Both the position numbers and the translations under genes were made by a program. The notes under the pieces were generated by a model. It worked only from the letters and a program-made list of their open reading frames with translations, was not told the origin of the DNA and made no database searches. From Gammaproteobacteria bacterium (GTDB lineage Bacteria > Pseudomonadota > Gammaproteobacteria > Tenderiales > Tenderiaceae): a stretch of DNA of 64,000 nt. Below, piece by piece: positions 18,515 to 28,258 of this stretch; the stretch's first letter is position 1, and every line of letters starts with the position of its first letter. The stretch spans positions 1 through 64,000 of the forward strand of contig JAKFXL010000006.1 in assembly GCA_021731365.1 (NCBI GenBank). Direction: 5' to 3'.

Positions 18515-20482
18515 CTAATTTGCGCGCCTGAGCAGCAGATTCCCAAACCCATCCACCACACAACCCCACCCCTCATCAATAAACGTAGTCGCCACAGCCT
18601 CGGTGATCAGCGCCGGGCCGGTGATTTTTTGTCCGGCCATTAATGTTTCGCGTTGCCACACATTAACCTTGCCACTGATGCCAAACAGTTCGACCTGCTG
18701 CTGTGGCATTGCGGCTGTTGTGGTGGTGAGTGGTGGCAATTCAATCTCGGGTGCTGGCCCTTCGGCGCGGATACGGATGTTGACCAGCTCTACTGCTTGA
18801 TGCAGGCGGTGGCCGTAGCGTTGTTGGTGGGCGTGGTGAAATTCATCCTGGCTGTTCTTTTGCCAGGGGATGTTGATGGTGGAGGATTGGCCGCGATAGC
18901 GCAGGTCGACACTGCGTTTGGTGGTGATGGCATTGGTGGCGATGCCCTCTTGTTGTAGCGCCTGTTGTGCTGTTTTTTCCAGCTCGCTGAAATAGTTTTC
19001 CAGCGTTGTGTTGTCTACGGCGTCGAGGTTGCTGGCGAGGGTGCGTGAGAGTTCACGGCTGCGGCGTGCGACTAACATGCCGAGCGCGGAGAGTACGCCG
19101 CCGTGTACGGGTACCAGTGCTTCTTGTAACCCCAGCGTTTCGGCCAGGGCGCAGACGTGCAGACCACCGGCGCCGCCAAACGGCATGAGTGTGAAGCCTT
19201 GTGGATCGATGCCGCGCTGGATGGAGATGACACGCAGTGCCTGGGCCATGTGTTCGTTGGCGATCTGGATGATACCTTGTGCGGTGGCCTCGATGCTTAG
19301 CCCCAATGGTGTGGCGAGGGTGGCGACGGCGTTGCGTGCGGCGTTGTCATCGAGTTGCATCTTGCCGCCGAGGAAGGCGTCGGGGCGCAGTCGGCCCAGC
19401 ACCAGATTGGCGTCGGTGACGGTGGGTTGTAGTCCGCCACGACCATAACAGGCGGGGCCGGGGGCAGCGCCTGCGGATTGTGGCCCGACCTGTAACAGGC
19501 CACCTTCATCTATATAAGCGATGGAGCCGCCGCCAGCGCCGATGGTGTGCATGTCGACCATCGGTACCGAGACGGGCCAGGGGCCGATCTTGCCGTTGTT
19601 GGTGAGGCGTGGTTCGCCGTCGATCAGTGCAACGTCGGTGGAGGTGCCGCCCATGTCGAAGGTGAGTAGTTTTTCGCGCCCGGCGCGCTGGCCAACAAAA
19701 CGTGCGCCGGCCAGGCCACCGGCAGGACCGGAGAGCAGCATCTGCACCGCCCGTGCCCCGGCCAGTTCGGCGGCGATGGTGCCGCCGCTGCTCTGCATCA
19801 CGCTGATCTGCGCCGTGGGCAGGCCTTGCTGTAATCGTTGCAGGTAACGCTGCACCAGTGGCCCAACCCAGGCGTTGAGCCAGGTGGTGATGCCCCGTTC
19901 ATACTCTTTGTATTCCGGCAGGATGGCGGAGGAGCGTGAGACAAAGATCCCTTCCGGCACAATCGCCTCGATCGCTTTTTCGTGGCTGTCATCGAGAAAG
20001 GAGAAGAGCAGGTTGATGGCGACGGCTTCAGGCTGGAGCTGTTGCAGCTGCTGGCGCAGCAGGGCAAGGTCGTCGACCGTGAGTGGTTCGATGGTGCTGC
20101 CATCGGCACTGACACGTCCGCCGGTCTCCAGGCATAGCGCCTGCGGTACCGGGGGTGAAACCGGTTTGGGTTGCAGGTTATAGAGTTCACGGCGCGCCTG
20201 ACGGCCGATGGTGAGCATGTCTCCCAACCCGTGGTTGGTGATGAAGGCGGTACGTACCCCTTTGCCTTCGAGTGCGGCATTGGTGGCCACGGTGGAGCCG
20301 TGGACAACGTTGAGTCTGGTGATCTCTATGCCAAGATTGGCGATGCCCAGCAGGATCGCCTCTTCCGGGGCGTGGGGGGTGGAGAGCCGTTTATGCACGG
20401 TGAGCCTTGCGCCATCAAACAGCACAAAGTCGGTGAAGGTGCCGCCGGTGTCGACGCCGAGTAAAATATTACGCGGGTTCAT
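18515..20482 (-). CDS. hyuA: Hydantoinase/oxoprolinase family protein, HyuA type
   Basis: 655 residues, the length of stand-alone HyuA (N-methylhydantoinase A). The N-terminal phosphate-binding loop GVDTGGTFTDFVLF (residues 9-22) and the second actin-like ATPase motif FDMGGTSTDVALIDG (about 274-288) are clear, with LSGPAGG between. The family performs ATP-dependent opening of hydantoin or 5-oxoproline rings and usually acts with HyuB, which is not encoded nearby. The substrate is therefore uncertain. Divergent from the ABC exporter operon at 20616. Confidence 0.92.
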   Translation of the reverse strand: MNPRNILLGVDTGGTFTDFVLFDGARLTVHKRLSTPHAPEEAILLGIANLGIEITRLNVVHGSTVATNAALEGKGVRTAFITNHGLGDMLTIGRQARRELYNLQPKPVSPPVPQALCLETGGRVSADGSTIEPLTVDDLALLRQQLQQLQPEAVAINLLFSFLDDSHEKAIEAIVPEGIFVSRSSAILPEYKEYERGITTWLNAWVGPLVQRYLQRLQQGLPTAQISVMQSSGGTIAAELAGARAVQMLLSGPAGGLAGARFVGQRAGREKLLTFDMGGTSTDVALIDGEPRLTNNGKIGPWPVSVPMVDMHTIGAGGGSIAYIDEGGLLQVGPQSAGAAPGPACYGRGGLQPTVTDANLVLGRLRPDAFLGGKMQLDDNAARNAVATLATPLGLSIEATAQGIIQIANEHMAQALRVISIQRGIDPQGFTLMPFGGAGGLHVCALAETLGLQEALVPVHGGVLSALGMLVARRSRELSRTLASNLDAVDNTTLENYFSELEKTAQQALQQEGIATNAITTKRSVDLRYRGQSSTINIPWQKNSQDEFHHAHQQRYGHRLHQAVELVNIRIRAEGPAPEIELPPLTTTTAAMPQQQVELFGISGKVNVWQRETLMAGQKITGPALITEAVATTFIDEGWGCVVDGFGNLLLRRAN

Positions 20483-20615
20483 GGTGGCGGGGGCAGGAAC
20501 TTTTAGTGGTTTGTGTCATCATATGCAACGAATTATACGGCCCCTGTCTATGTTTGTCGTTGCAGGCGGGTGGTCCTTCCCTCAAGTACAAATTTTCATT
20601 CAAAAAACTGTGGCC

Positions 20616-21584
20616 ATGACTAGTAGCGATAATACGTTGATTCAGGTGGAGCAGGTGAGCCGTTATTACGGTCATCTGTGTGCGGTGGATAACATCAGCT
20701 TTGAGATGCGCCGGGGTGAGGTGTTGGGGTTTCTTGGCCCCAACGGTGCTGGTAAGTCGACGACGATGCAGATGTTGAGTGGCAATCTTGCGCCAACGGC
20801 GGGACGGATTTTGATCAATGGCATTGATCTGCTTGATCGCCCCAAAGCGGCCAAGGCGCAACTCGGTTATCTGCCTGACCATCCGCCGCTCTATCGTGAG
20901 CTGACGGTGGATGAGTATCTGCTCTACTGCGCCCGGCTCAATCGTATCGTTAAATCCAAATGCCGTGAGGCGGTGAACAGCGCCAAGGGGCGTTGTGGCC
21001 TGACTGAGGTTGGCAAACGGCTGATTGGCAATCTCTCCAAGGGGTTTCGCCAGCGTATTGGCATCGCCCAAGCGATTATCCATTCGCCAGCGGTGGTTAT
21101 TCTTGATGAGCCGACGGTGGGGCTTGATCCGATCCAGATCCTTGAAATCCGTGCCTTGATTCGTGAGCTGCGCAGTGAACACAGCGTGATCCTCTCTACC
21201 CACATCTTGCCGGAGGTGCAGGCGGTGTGTGATCGGGTGCAGATTATTAACAAGGGCAAGCTGGTCTTGAGCGATACCATCAGCGGTTTGCAGCAACGGA
21301 TGCAGGGGGCGAGTTTGCAGGTGGCGCTGCGGCAGCCACCGACCCTGGAAGTATTGCAGGCGCTGGACGGGGTGGCGGAGGTGACGGCACTGGCCGATGG
21401 CCGCTTCCGCCTTGCCATGGCGCAGGGTGATGATCTGGCGGAGCGGTTGGTGCAGCTGTCGGTAGCAAATGGTTGGGGACTGTATGAGCTGGCACCGGAG
21501 CGTATTACCCTGGAGCAGGTGTTTGTGGATATCACCACTGAAGAGAGTACGGATGTGAGTGAAGCAACGGAGACAGCGGCATGA
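20616..21584 (+). CDS. ABC exporter ATP-binding protein, GldA-like
   Basis: 322 residues from the ATG at 20616; an ATG at 20550 would add 22 residues of non-conserved sequence. Walker A GPNGAGKST, signature LSKGFRQRIG, Walker B VVILDEPTVGL and switch His STHI are all present. The C-terminal 90 residues are the accessory domain of the drug/Gld-type exporters. With 21581-22339 (permease) and 22352-23728 (GldG-like) it forms an ABC-2 type transporter like GldAFG; the substrate is unknown. Confidence 0.93.
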   Translation: MTSSDNTLIQVEQVSRYYGHLCAVDNISFEMRRGEVLGFLGPNGAGKSTTMQMLSGNLAPTAGRILINGIDLLDRPKAAKAQLGYLPDHPPLYRELTVDEYLLYCARLNRIVKSKCREAVNSAKGRCGLTEVGKRLIGNLSKGFRQRIGIAQAIIHSPAVVILDEPTVGLDPIQILEIRALIRELRSEHSVILSTHILPEVQAVCDRVQIINKGKLVLSDTISGLQQRMQGASLQVALRQPPTLEVLQALDGVAEVTALADGRFRLAMAQGDDLAERLVQLSVANGWGLYELAPERITLEQVFVDITTEESTDVSEATETAA

Positions 21585-22339
21585 TGATCTTTACCATTGC
21601 GGGGCGTGAGTTGCGAAGCCTGTTTCTGTCGCCACTGGCGTGGTCGATTCTGGCGGTGGTGCAGCTGATTGTTGCCTACCTCTTTTTGAGCCAGCTGGAT
21701 GGGTATATGGAGGTGCAGTCGCAGCTGCTGGGTATGGCCGGTGCGCCGGGGGTGACGGAGATTGTGGTGACGCCGATCTTTGGCAACGCCACGATTATTC
21801 TGCTGCTGGTGGTGCCCATGTTGACGATGCGGTTGGTGAGTGAGGAGCGCCGCAGCCAGACGTTGGCGCTGCTCTTCTCGGCACCGCTCTCCATGAGTGA
21901 GATTGTGGTTGGCAAGTTCCTCGGAGTGATGGGCTTTCTGGTGATCATGGTGGCGATGATCACATTGATGCCGCTGTCGCTGCTGCTGGGCGGTACGCTC
22001 GATTTTGGTCTGCTGGCCTCGGCGCTGCTGGGGTTGTTACTGTTGCTGGCCTGTTTTACAGCGCTGGGGCTGTTTATGTCGACACTGACCGATCAGCCCA
22101 CCGTGGCGGCCATCAGCACCTTTGGTGTATTGCTGATGTTGTGGATTATTGATTGGGCCGGTAGCAATGAGAGTGGCCACATCAGCGGCCTGTTTGCCTA
22201 CCTGTCGATCCTGCGCCATTTTGAGTCGCTGTTGCGCGGGGTCTTTGATAGCAGTGATGTTATCTACTACCTGCTGTTTGTCACCGTTTTTATCGGCCTG
22301 AGCATCCGTCGTCTCGATGCCGACCGTCTGCAGCACTAA
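21581..22339 (+). CDS. ABC-2 type transporter permease, GldF-like
   Basis: 252 residues with six hydrophobic segments. The start (IAGRELRSLFLSPLAWSI) and the cytoplasmic motif RLVSEERRSQTLALLFSAPLS are typical of NosY/GldF-type permeases. It overlaps the upstream ATPase gene by 4 bp. It forms the membrane channel of the exporter. Confidence 0.93.
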   Translation: MMIFTIAGRELRSLFLSPLAWSILAVVQLIVAYLFLSQLDGYMEVQSQLLGMAGAPGVTEIVVTPIFGNATIILLLVVPMLTMRLVSEERRSQTLALLFSAPLSMSEIVVGKFLGVMGFLVIMVAMITLMPLSLLLGGTLDFGLLASALLGLLLLLACFTALGLFMSTLTDQPTVAAISTFGVLLMLWIIDWAGSNESGHISGLFAYLSILRHFESLLRGVFDSSDVIYYLLFVTVFIGLSIRRLDADRLQH

Positions 22340-22351
22340 GGAAATGAAGTC

Positions 22352-23728
22352 ATGAAGGTAACTGTAAAATCACGGCGTCAGATCAGGCTGCAAAACATCC
22401 TGTTTGTAGTGCTGTTTGTGGGGTTGATTGGTGTGCTGGCGTGGCTGAGTACCCGCTACCACTATCAGTCTGACTGGACCGCCAATGGTCGGAATTCGCT
22501 TTCTGAGGCGAGTGTGGCGGCGTTGGCGGAGATTAAAGAGCCACTGAAGGTGACACTGTTTGTTACCGAGATGGGGCCGCTGAAACAGCGCATTAGTGAG
22601 GTGCTGGCGCGTTATCAACGTCACAAGCAGGATATGACGGTAGAGGTTGTTAACCCCGATACGGCCCCGGATCAGGTACGCAAACTTGCCATCACCATTA
22701 ACGGTGAGATGGTGTTTGAGTATCAGGGTCGCAGTGAAAAGCTGGCGGCGCTTGATGAGCAGAGCATCACCAATGTTTTGCAGCGGTTGAGTCGCGGCGA
22801 AGAGCGCTGGTTGGTCTTTTTGGAAGGGCACGGTGAGCGTAACCCCTTTGGGCAGGCGAACCACGATATTCAGACCTGGGCCAAGGAGCTGGAGGCAAAA
22901 GGGTTGAAACTCAAGGGGATCAATCTGACAACACAGCCCCTGATCCCTGACAATACCGCCGTTCTGGTGGTTGCCGGACCGCAGGTCAACTATCTGCCAG
23001 GGGAGGTGACAGTCATCAATGAGTATCTGCAGCGGGGCGGTAATCTGCTGTGGCTGGCGGACCCTGATGGTCTGTTTGGGCTTGATGCGGTGGCGGACCA
23101 ACTGGGAGTGACGCTGCAGCCGGGGGCGATTGTTGACCCGACCACCCAGACCTACAACATTAATAACCCCACCTTTGCCATCATTGGTGAGTATAGCCGG
23201 CACCCGGTGACACAAGGCTTCAATATGTACACCATCTTCCCGATGGCGGCGGGGCTGATGTTTGAGGCGCGCACCGGTTGGCGTGGTGATGCGTTTCTGA
23301 CCACATCCGAACATAGTTGGTCCGAAACCGGTGTGCTGGCCGGTGAAATTGACTTTGATGCGGGCAAGGATATCCCCGGCCCGTTAACGCTGGGGGTGGG
23401 TATTACACGTACGCTGGATAGTGAGGAGGAGCCGGATCACGCTGAGCTGCCACTGCGGGAGCAGCGGGTGGTGGTGATTGGTGATGGCGACTTTCTCTCC
23501 AACGCCTATCTTGGTAATGGTGGCAATCTTAATCTTGGCATGAACATTATCAACTGGTTGAGCCGTGATGATCAGCTGTTATCGATCCCGGCCAGAACTG
23601 CGCCGGACAGCTCATTGGATCTATCAAAAACAGATTCGGTGATCATCGGCTTTGGTTTCCTGCTGGTATTGCCACTGTTGTTGCTGATCACCGGGCTGGT
23701 GATCTGGCTGAAACGGCGTAAGGCGTGA
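22352..23728 (+). CDS. GldG-like ABC-associated membrane protein
   Basis: 458 residues. One N-terminal helix (about 13-30), a long periplasmic part with VFLEGHGERNPFG (about 152-164) and LLWLADPDGLFGLDAVADQLG (read as two parts: LLWLADPDG and LGVTL), and a C-terminal helix (about 428-452) ending in KRRK. This layout is that of GldG/DUF4350-type auxiliary subunits that partner Gld-type ABC transporters. It starts 12 bp after the permease gene with AAGGAAATG upstream. Confidence 0.9.
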   Translation: MKVTVKSRRQIRLQNILFVVLFVGLIGVLAWLSTRYHYQSDWTANGRNSLSEASVAALAEIKEPLKVTLFVTEMGPLKQRISEVLARYQRHKQDMTVEVVNPDTAPDQVRKLAITINGEMVFEYQGRSEKLAALDEQSITNVLQRLSRGEERWLVFLEGHGERNPFGQANHDIQTWAKELEAKGLKLKGINLTTQPLIPDNTAVLVVAGPQVNYLPGEVTVINEYLQRGGNLLWLADPDGLFGLDAVADQLGVTLQPGAIVDPTTQTYNINNPTFAIIGEYSRHPVTQGFNMYTIFPMAAGLMFEARTGWRGDAFLTTSEHSWSETGVLAGEIDFDAGKDIPGPLTLGVGITRTLDSEEEPDHAELPLREQRVVVIGDGDFLSNAYLGNGGNLNLGMNIINWLSRDDQLLSIPARTAPDSSLDLSKTDSVIIGFGFLLVLPLLLLITGLVIWLKRRKA

Positions 23729-23732
23729 TCCG

Positions 23733-24608
23733 ATGGCATTAAACAGACGTACCGCACTGAATCTGGGGCTGCTACTGTTGGTGGCCCTGTTGGGCGCGGT
23801 GGTCTGGCTGGAGCCGGGCCTGAAAGAGCCAGCGCAGCAGGAGACACCGTTAACGGCACTTACCTCGCAACAGGTGCAGCAGCTGCGGTTGAAAAATGGA
23901 CATGGAGAGCTGTTGTTGCAGCGTCAGGGCGACGGTTGGGCGCTGAGTGAGCCGTTGACGGTGGCGGCTGATCCGTTCCAGGTAGAGCAGTTACTGCGGT
24001 GGTTAACGGTTGCCAGTCTGCAGAGCTATGCCGCAGAGGGGTTGGATCTGGCCAAATTTGGCCTTGAGCGGCCCCAGGCGACACTGAGTGCAAAGGGGAT
24101 GGAGCTAAGTTTTGGTGATCTGGATCCGCTCAATCTACGTCGTTACCTATTGCTTAATGGTGTGGTACATCTGGTTGCCAAGAACGATTTGACGGACGTG
24201 ACCTCCGGCTGGAGCCACTTTGTATCACCGGTGGTGATTCCGGTTGCGGCAAAGATCGAGTCGTTAGCCCTGCCCGGTCTGGGTGTAATCACTCAGGGGG
24301 AGAAGGGGTGGCACTATGAAGGGCCGACCCCTCCCGCCTCTGCCGACGCCATGCAGATATTGGTAGATGGCTGGCGCAGTGCCAGTGCCATCGCCGTTGA
24401 ACCGGCGGTGACCGCGGGTGGTGAACGGGTGGCAATCACGTTTGCCGATGACCGTCCGCCGCTGTTGTTGATGCTGAGCAGAACGGATGACACCTTGATA
24501 CTACGACCTGAGAGCCTGGGTATTGAGTACCACATGGCTTTGCAACAGGATGCCATGTTGTTTAAATGGAGTGACCCTGCACCTGCAATAGATGGGGAAA
24601 AACAGTAA
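23733..24608 (+). CDS. DUF4340 domain protein of the Gld-type exporter operon
   Basis: 291 residues. An N-terminal membrane helix (about 9-27) is followed by a periplasmic DUF4340 domain with QVEQLLRWLTVASLQ and FGLERPQATL. DUF4340 proteins regularly follow GldG-like genes, and their role is unknown. It starts 4 bp after the GldG-like gene; its stop overlaps the mutM start by one base. Confidence 0.9.
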   Translation: MALNRRTALNLGLLLLVALLGAVVWLEPGLKEPAQQETPLTALTSQQVQQLRLKNGHGELLLQRQGDGWALSEPLTVAADPFQVEQLLRWLTVASLQSYAAEGLDLAKFGLERPQATLSAKGMELSFGDLDPLNLRRYLLLNGVVHLVAKNDLTDVTSGWSHFVSPVVIPVAAKIESLALPGLGVITQGEKGWHYEGPTPPASADAMQILVDGWRSASAIAVEPAVTAGGERVAITFADDRPPLLLMLSRTDDTLILRPESLGIEYHMALQQDAMLFKWSDPAPAIDGEKQ

Positions 24609-25423
24609 TGCCGGAGTTGCCAGAGGTTGAGACGACCCGGCGGGGCATAGCGCCCCATGTTGAAGGGGGTGTGGTGACTGATGTGGTCTTGCGCCGTCGT
24701 GCGTTGCGTTACCCCATACCACCATCGCTGCTGACCGACTTGCCGGGCAAGGTGATCGAGCGGGTTGAGCGGCGGGGTAAATATCTGCTGCTCTGTGTAG
24801 CGGAGGGTACGGTGATTATCCACCTCGGCATGTCTGGCAATCTGCGTCTGGTTGATCATGCCACCCCGGTGGAAAAACATGATCACGTCGATATTGTGAT
24901 TGATTCTAAAAGAATTTTGCGTTTTCATGACCCACGCCGTTTTGGTGCCATCCTCTGGTGCGGTGGCAATGTCCTTGAACATGCCCTGCTGGCCACCCTG
25001 GGCCCAGAACCGCTGGAGGAGGGGTTTGATGGTGATTACCTGTACGAGCGCTCCCGCAAACGTAAACAGTCGATCAAACAGTTCATTATGGATAGCCATG
25101 TGGTGGTGGGGGTGGGGAACATCTACGCCAGTGAGTCACTATTTCTCTCGGGCATCCGGCCACAGACCGCCGCAGGTAAGGTGACTCGGCCACGTTGCCA
25201 GCAGTTGGTTGCTGCGATTCAACAGGTCTTGCAAGCGGCCATTAAGCAGGGCGGCACAACCTTGCGCGATTTTGTTGATGGCGAAGGGCGTCCCGGCTAT
25301 TTTCAGCAGCAACTCAATGTATATGGTCGTGAAGGTGAGCCGTGCCATCAGTGTGGCACGGCAATCAAGCAGTTACGTCAGGGGCAGCGGGCAACCTATT
25401 ACTGCCCTCACTGCCAGCGTTAA
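24608..25423 (+). CDS. mutM: Formamidopyrimidine-DNA glycosylase (Fpg)
   Basis: 271 residues. The bifunctional glycosylase/AP lyase excises 8-oxoguanine and formamidopyrimidines. The catalytic start PELPEVET (Pro1 after Met removal, Glu2) is intact, the Lys in RRGKYLLL corresponds to the base-recognition lysine, and the helix-two-turn-helix contains VVVGVGNIYASES. The zinc finger CHQC...CPHC is at the C-terminus. It is the last gene of the exporter operon and overlaps the convergent gene at 25420 by 4 bp. Confidence 0.97.
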   Translation: MPELPEVETTRRGIAPHVEGGVVTDVVLRRRALRYPIPPSLLTDLPGKVIERVERRGKYLLLCVAEGTVIIHLGMSGNLRLVDHATPVEKHDHVDIVIDSKRILRFHDPRRFGAILWCGGNVLEHALLATLGPEPLEEGFDGDYLYERSRKRKQSIKQFIMDSHVVVGVGNIYASESLFLSGIRPQTAAGKVTRPRCQQLVAAIQQVLQAAIKQGGTTLRDFVDGEGRPGYFQQQLNVYGREGEPCHQCGTAIKQLRQGQRATYYCPHCQR

Positions 25424-26847
25424 AGTATTGGGCTACCCTGTTTGGCCGAGCCCTGCTCTTTGTGCAGTGCCCGAAGAATGACCCCGTTGGGTTGCTGAAT
25501 CAGTGTTTCAACATCCTTATTCAGCGTGGAGACCTGATCCCGGAACTGTTTGTGTTTGGGGTCAAACGGGTCAAAGACGATAAAGTCGATGGCACCGATG
25601 TTTTTCAGCAGCTCCTCAGCGGTGTCGAAGTTCGGCGGGAGTGGAAACACCGGGCGCTTGAGCGCCAGCATGGTGCGCGCAGGCCACTGGCTGATGGTAT
25701 AAAAATTCTCTTTGAGCTCTTCGGTTTCAATCGCCAGAGAGCGGATAATGTCGTCGTGCGGTTCAAGTGTATTGTTGATAACGCCGCTGCGGTAACTGCG
25801 ATCACCCATCATAAACAGTGTCGCCACAATAAACACGGCGGCCATAACTAGCCCCCGTTGTCCGGCAAAACCCTGGCCGCCAAGTTTGTCATTGGCAGCA
25901 ATCAGCAGCTGTACGCCGTAGTATAACGTCAACGCCAGCACAATCAGCGCCCAGCTGTAGTCAGCCGCAACCAACCCAACAAGCGTGGCCAGCAGAAGCA
26001 TTCTTGGCAAAAGATTGGATACCAGCTGTCGGCGCTGGAAAAAAACAACAGCACATACAAGCAGGGCGGGCATAATGCCGGATATCCACTCAACAGGCTC
26101 GGGGTCTCCGGGTGTTTTGCCCAGGGATGCCGCACCCAGTGTGGTGAGTGGGTTGAGTAGCCACTCCAGTGCCGGCCTGCCCAGTAGATAACTAAAGAGC
26201 AGCGTAAAAATTACTGTCAATGTAATACCGATGTGAAACTGACGTTTCTGGGTGGTATTGACAGGATTGGTGCGCCACTCCCAGGCAAGGGCCAACGGAT
26301 AGGCGAGCCCAGCAGGGTGAATACTAACCAATGTAAGAACCAGCAGAAGCTGACAGAAATACCAGCCACTTAGCGGTTTGCCAGAGGTGCGGTACTTATT
26401 GTTGAGCCAAAAACCGACCGCAAAACCAAGCAGTAAAAAGGGCCCGGCACCCACGGAGTTTATTTGCATAAATGACAGCGGGGCGATCAGCAACAGCCCC
26501 GATGCGATGAGTGCGACCTCGCCATCTTGATGTTGCTTGCTCCAGTGGTAGAGCAGTGTGGTCGCTGCAAACAGCACCGCCAACATAAAGACCTTGACTG
26601 CTATAAAGCTACCTGTCCAATAGGCACCCAGCGGCAAAAATAACAGCGCGCGCAAGTCAGGTACTCCCAAGGTGACAATGGGATTTACTACGCGGTCAGA
26701 AACACTCCAGTTCGATAATAATGCACGTGCCGCAGACTCATCGATGCCATATGCATCAAAGCGCAATAGGTTAAAGCCAAGCGCCAGCCCCCCCCAAACC
26801 AACAGGACAGCTACACCCCAATAACGATAAAGCTTTGAAACATCCAT
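25420..26847 (-). CDS. Polytopic inner-membrane protein, glycosyltransferase-like topology
   Basis: 475 residues from the ATG at 26847 (an upstream ATG at 26883 is less likely). About ten to twelve hydrophobic segments fill residues 10-345, followed by a soluble periplasmic-looking tail of about 130 residues (DHIIRSLAIETEELKENF-like helix and FIVFDPFDP). The early acidic residues after the first helix (RFDAYGIDESAARALL) recall PMT/ArnT-type lipid-linked glycosyltransferases, but the match is weak. Convergent with mutM with a 4-bp overlap. Confidence 0.75.
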   Translation of the reverse strand: MDVSKLYRYWGVAVLLVWGGLALGFNLLRFDAYGIDESAARALLSNWSVSDRVVNPIVTLGVPDLRALLFLPLGAYWTGSFIAVKVFMLAVLFAATTLLYHWSKQHQDGEVALIASGLLLIAPLSFMQINSVGAGPFLLLGFAVGFWLNNKYRTSGKPLSGWYFCQLLLVLTLVSIHPAGLAYPLALAWEWRTNPVNTTQKRQFHIGITLTVIFTLLFSYLLGRPALEWLLNPLTTLGAASLGKTPGDPEPVEWISGIMPALLVCAVVFFQRRQLVSNLLPRMLLLATLVGLVAADYSWALIVLALTLYYGVQLLIAANDKLGGQGFAGQRGLVMAAVFIVATLFMMGDRSYRSGVINNTLEPHDDIIRSLAIETEELKENFYTISQWPARTMLALKRPVFPLPPNFDTAEELLKNIGAIDFIVFDPFDPKHKQFRDQVSTLNKDVETLIQQPNGVILRALHKEQGSAKQGSPIL

Positions 26848-27143
26848 TATTATCTCTCTGTCTAGAGGACTGATAGCACACAAAAAATCAAGCGCAGGAT
26901 CATAACGTAAATCAATAGTCGCTGCACCCCGATCAGACTATTAATAATGGTGCGTTGATGTGGTAGGATGTCACCAGTAAAAAATAATCGGCAGGGGTAG
27001 CGTCCTATCTGCGTGTCTCGCTGGCTGTAGTGCTTGCATTAAAGTTTGTGGTCATGCTATATATCCGGTTTAGCAATGAAATGTTGTTAATAATATAAAA
27101 TAGATTTAGATGGTTGGTTCGTTAATTCTAAGGGGAGGCAAAC
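26848..27143. promoter_or_regulatory. Upstream region of the respiratory cluster
   Basis: 296 AT-rich bp between the divergent genes at 26847 and 27144. It must contain the promoter of the oxidase cluster. No convincing FNR-type TTGAT-N4-ATCAA site or consensus promoter was found by eye. The strong Shine-Dalgarno AGGGGAGG at 27131-27138 belongs to the 30-residue gene. Confidence 0.4.
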
Positions 27144-27236
27144 ATGGTAGAAACAGGTGATGTGCTCACGCTATATGTGATTTGGTTTGTATTTGCATTT
27201 GCGTTGGCTGGGTTTGTTCTTAAAAAGAATTCCTGA
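27144..27236 (+). CDS. 30-residue single-helix membrane protein
   Basis: Begins MVETGDVLTLYVIWFVFAF and ends LKKNS. One hydrophobic helix (about residues 8-25) is followed by two lysines, so the C-terminus probably faces the cytoplasm. Start choice is firm: AGGGGAGG lies five bases upstream of the ATG. It is the first gene before the diheme cytochrome. Micro-subunits of this size are known in other respiratory oxidases (CcoQ, CydX), which suggests a similar accessory role. Confidence 0.7.
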   Translation: MVETGDVLTLYVIWFVFAFALAGFVLKKNS

Positions 27237-27378
27237 AGTCTTGGCATAGTGCCTGGATGTTAGGGAAGTTAGATAAATGGGGATTTAGGGTGTTCTTGAC
27301 GTGGCGCTGTGCGTGGGTGTAGTGTTCGGTGCCAAGAACTACTTGAAGAAAGATAAGAAATGGGAGGGCGTCTTTGTT

Positions 27379-28146
27379 ATGCGCAATTATTTGATTAAGT
27401 TGGGGTCGGCTTCAGTGGTCGCTCTGTCGATGATGTTGGCTCCATCAGCACATGCAAGCGGTAACGCAGGCAATATTGATCGTGTTAATGGACAGTCGAT
27501 TTTTGAAAATGGTAAAGGGGATGTGCCAGCGTGTAACTCATGCCACGGTGCTGATGGTCTGGGCAACGATGATATGGGTACGCCTCGGTTGGCTGGTCAG
27601 ATTTACATGTTTTTGGTTAAGCAGTTGCACGATTACGCCTCTGACAAACGCCAGGATACAACCATGTACGTCATGAACGCTAACGCAAAAGGGTTGAGTG
27701 AGCAGGATCGTCGTGATGTTGCGGGCTACCTTAATTCGTTGGGTCGTAGTTTCGAAGGTAAACACTTGCAAGAGACCTCTGGTGGTTCCGATATGGCTGC
27801 TCTAAAAGAGTCAGGCACCGAGGTTGGCAAGAGCCATCTTGGAAAAGTTATAGTTAATTTTGGTGTGCCCGAGCGTGGCATTCCTGCTTGTCTTTCTTGT
27901 CATGGCCATGCAGGTCGTGGTGTGGAACCGATGTATCCACGTATAGGTGAGCAGAAATTTGTCTATCTGGTCAGTCAGTTGAAAAAGTGGCGTGACGGCA
28001 GTCGTGCCAACGACCCTATGAAACAGATGCAGATTGTCGCAGGCAAAATGACTGATGAAGATATCCTCAACGCTGCAACATATCTGACTCAGGCTCCTCA
28101 GACTACAATGGGCAACAGCCGTATTCCGGTTGAGCATTTGCCATAG
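27379..28146 (+). CDS. Diheme c-type cytochrome, cytochrome c4-like
   Basis: 255 residues from the ATG at 27379, which gives a clean signal peptide ending near ASA/HA-SG (about residue 27). There are two class I cytochrome c domains with heme motifs CNSCH (52-56) and CLSCH (171-175), each followed by a distal region with a candidate Met ligand (YVMNANAKGL and KQMQIVAGKM). Periplasmic electron carrier, a plausible donor to the oxidase encoded downstream. A strong terminator follows at 28196. Confidence 0.93.
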   Translation: MRNYLIKLGSASVVALSMMLAPSAHASGNAGNIDRVNGQSIFENGKGDVPACNSCHGADGLGNDDMGTPRLAGQIYMFLVKQLHDYASDKRQDTTMYVMNANAKGLSEQDRRDVAGYLNSLGRSFEGKHLQETSGGSDMAALKESGTEVGKSHLGKVIVNFGVPERGIPACLSCHGHAGRGVEPMYPRIGEQKFVYLVSQLKKWRDGSRANDPMKQMQIVAGKMTDEDILNAATYLTQAPQTTMGNSRIPVEHLP

Positions 28147-28195
28147 GTTAGAAGTTTTGCCGAGGTGCAATATATCTTGGTGACTTACAATAATG

Positions 28196-28221
28196 GGGCG
28201 GCCTTGGCCGCCCTTTTTTTT
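28196..28221 (+). terminator. Rho-independent terminator after the diheme cytochrome gene
   Basis: Stem GGGCGGC/GCCGCCC with a four-base loop, followed by eight T. It separates the first two genes of the respiratory region from the rest. Confidence 0.9.
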
Positions 28222-28258
28222 CTCTGGCAATAAAGCTGTTACATGAGTGGTAGAAGGT

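Noticed and set aside
20469-21296. 275-codon antisense open frame across the ABC ATPase gene
   Set aside because: The plus strand encodes a complete ABC ATPase with all motifs.
26848-27143. FNR/ANR box upstream of the oxidase cluster
   Set aside because: No TTGAT-N4-ATCAA match with acceptable arms was found, despite expected oxygen control.
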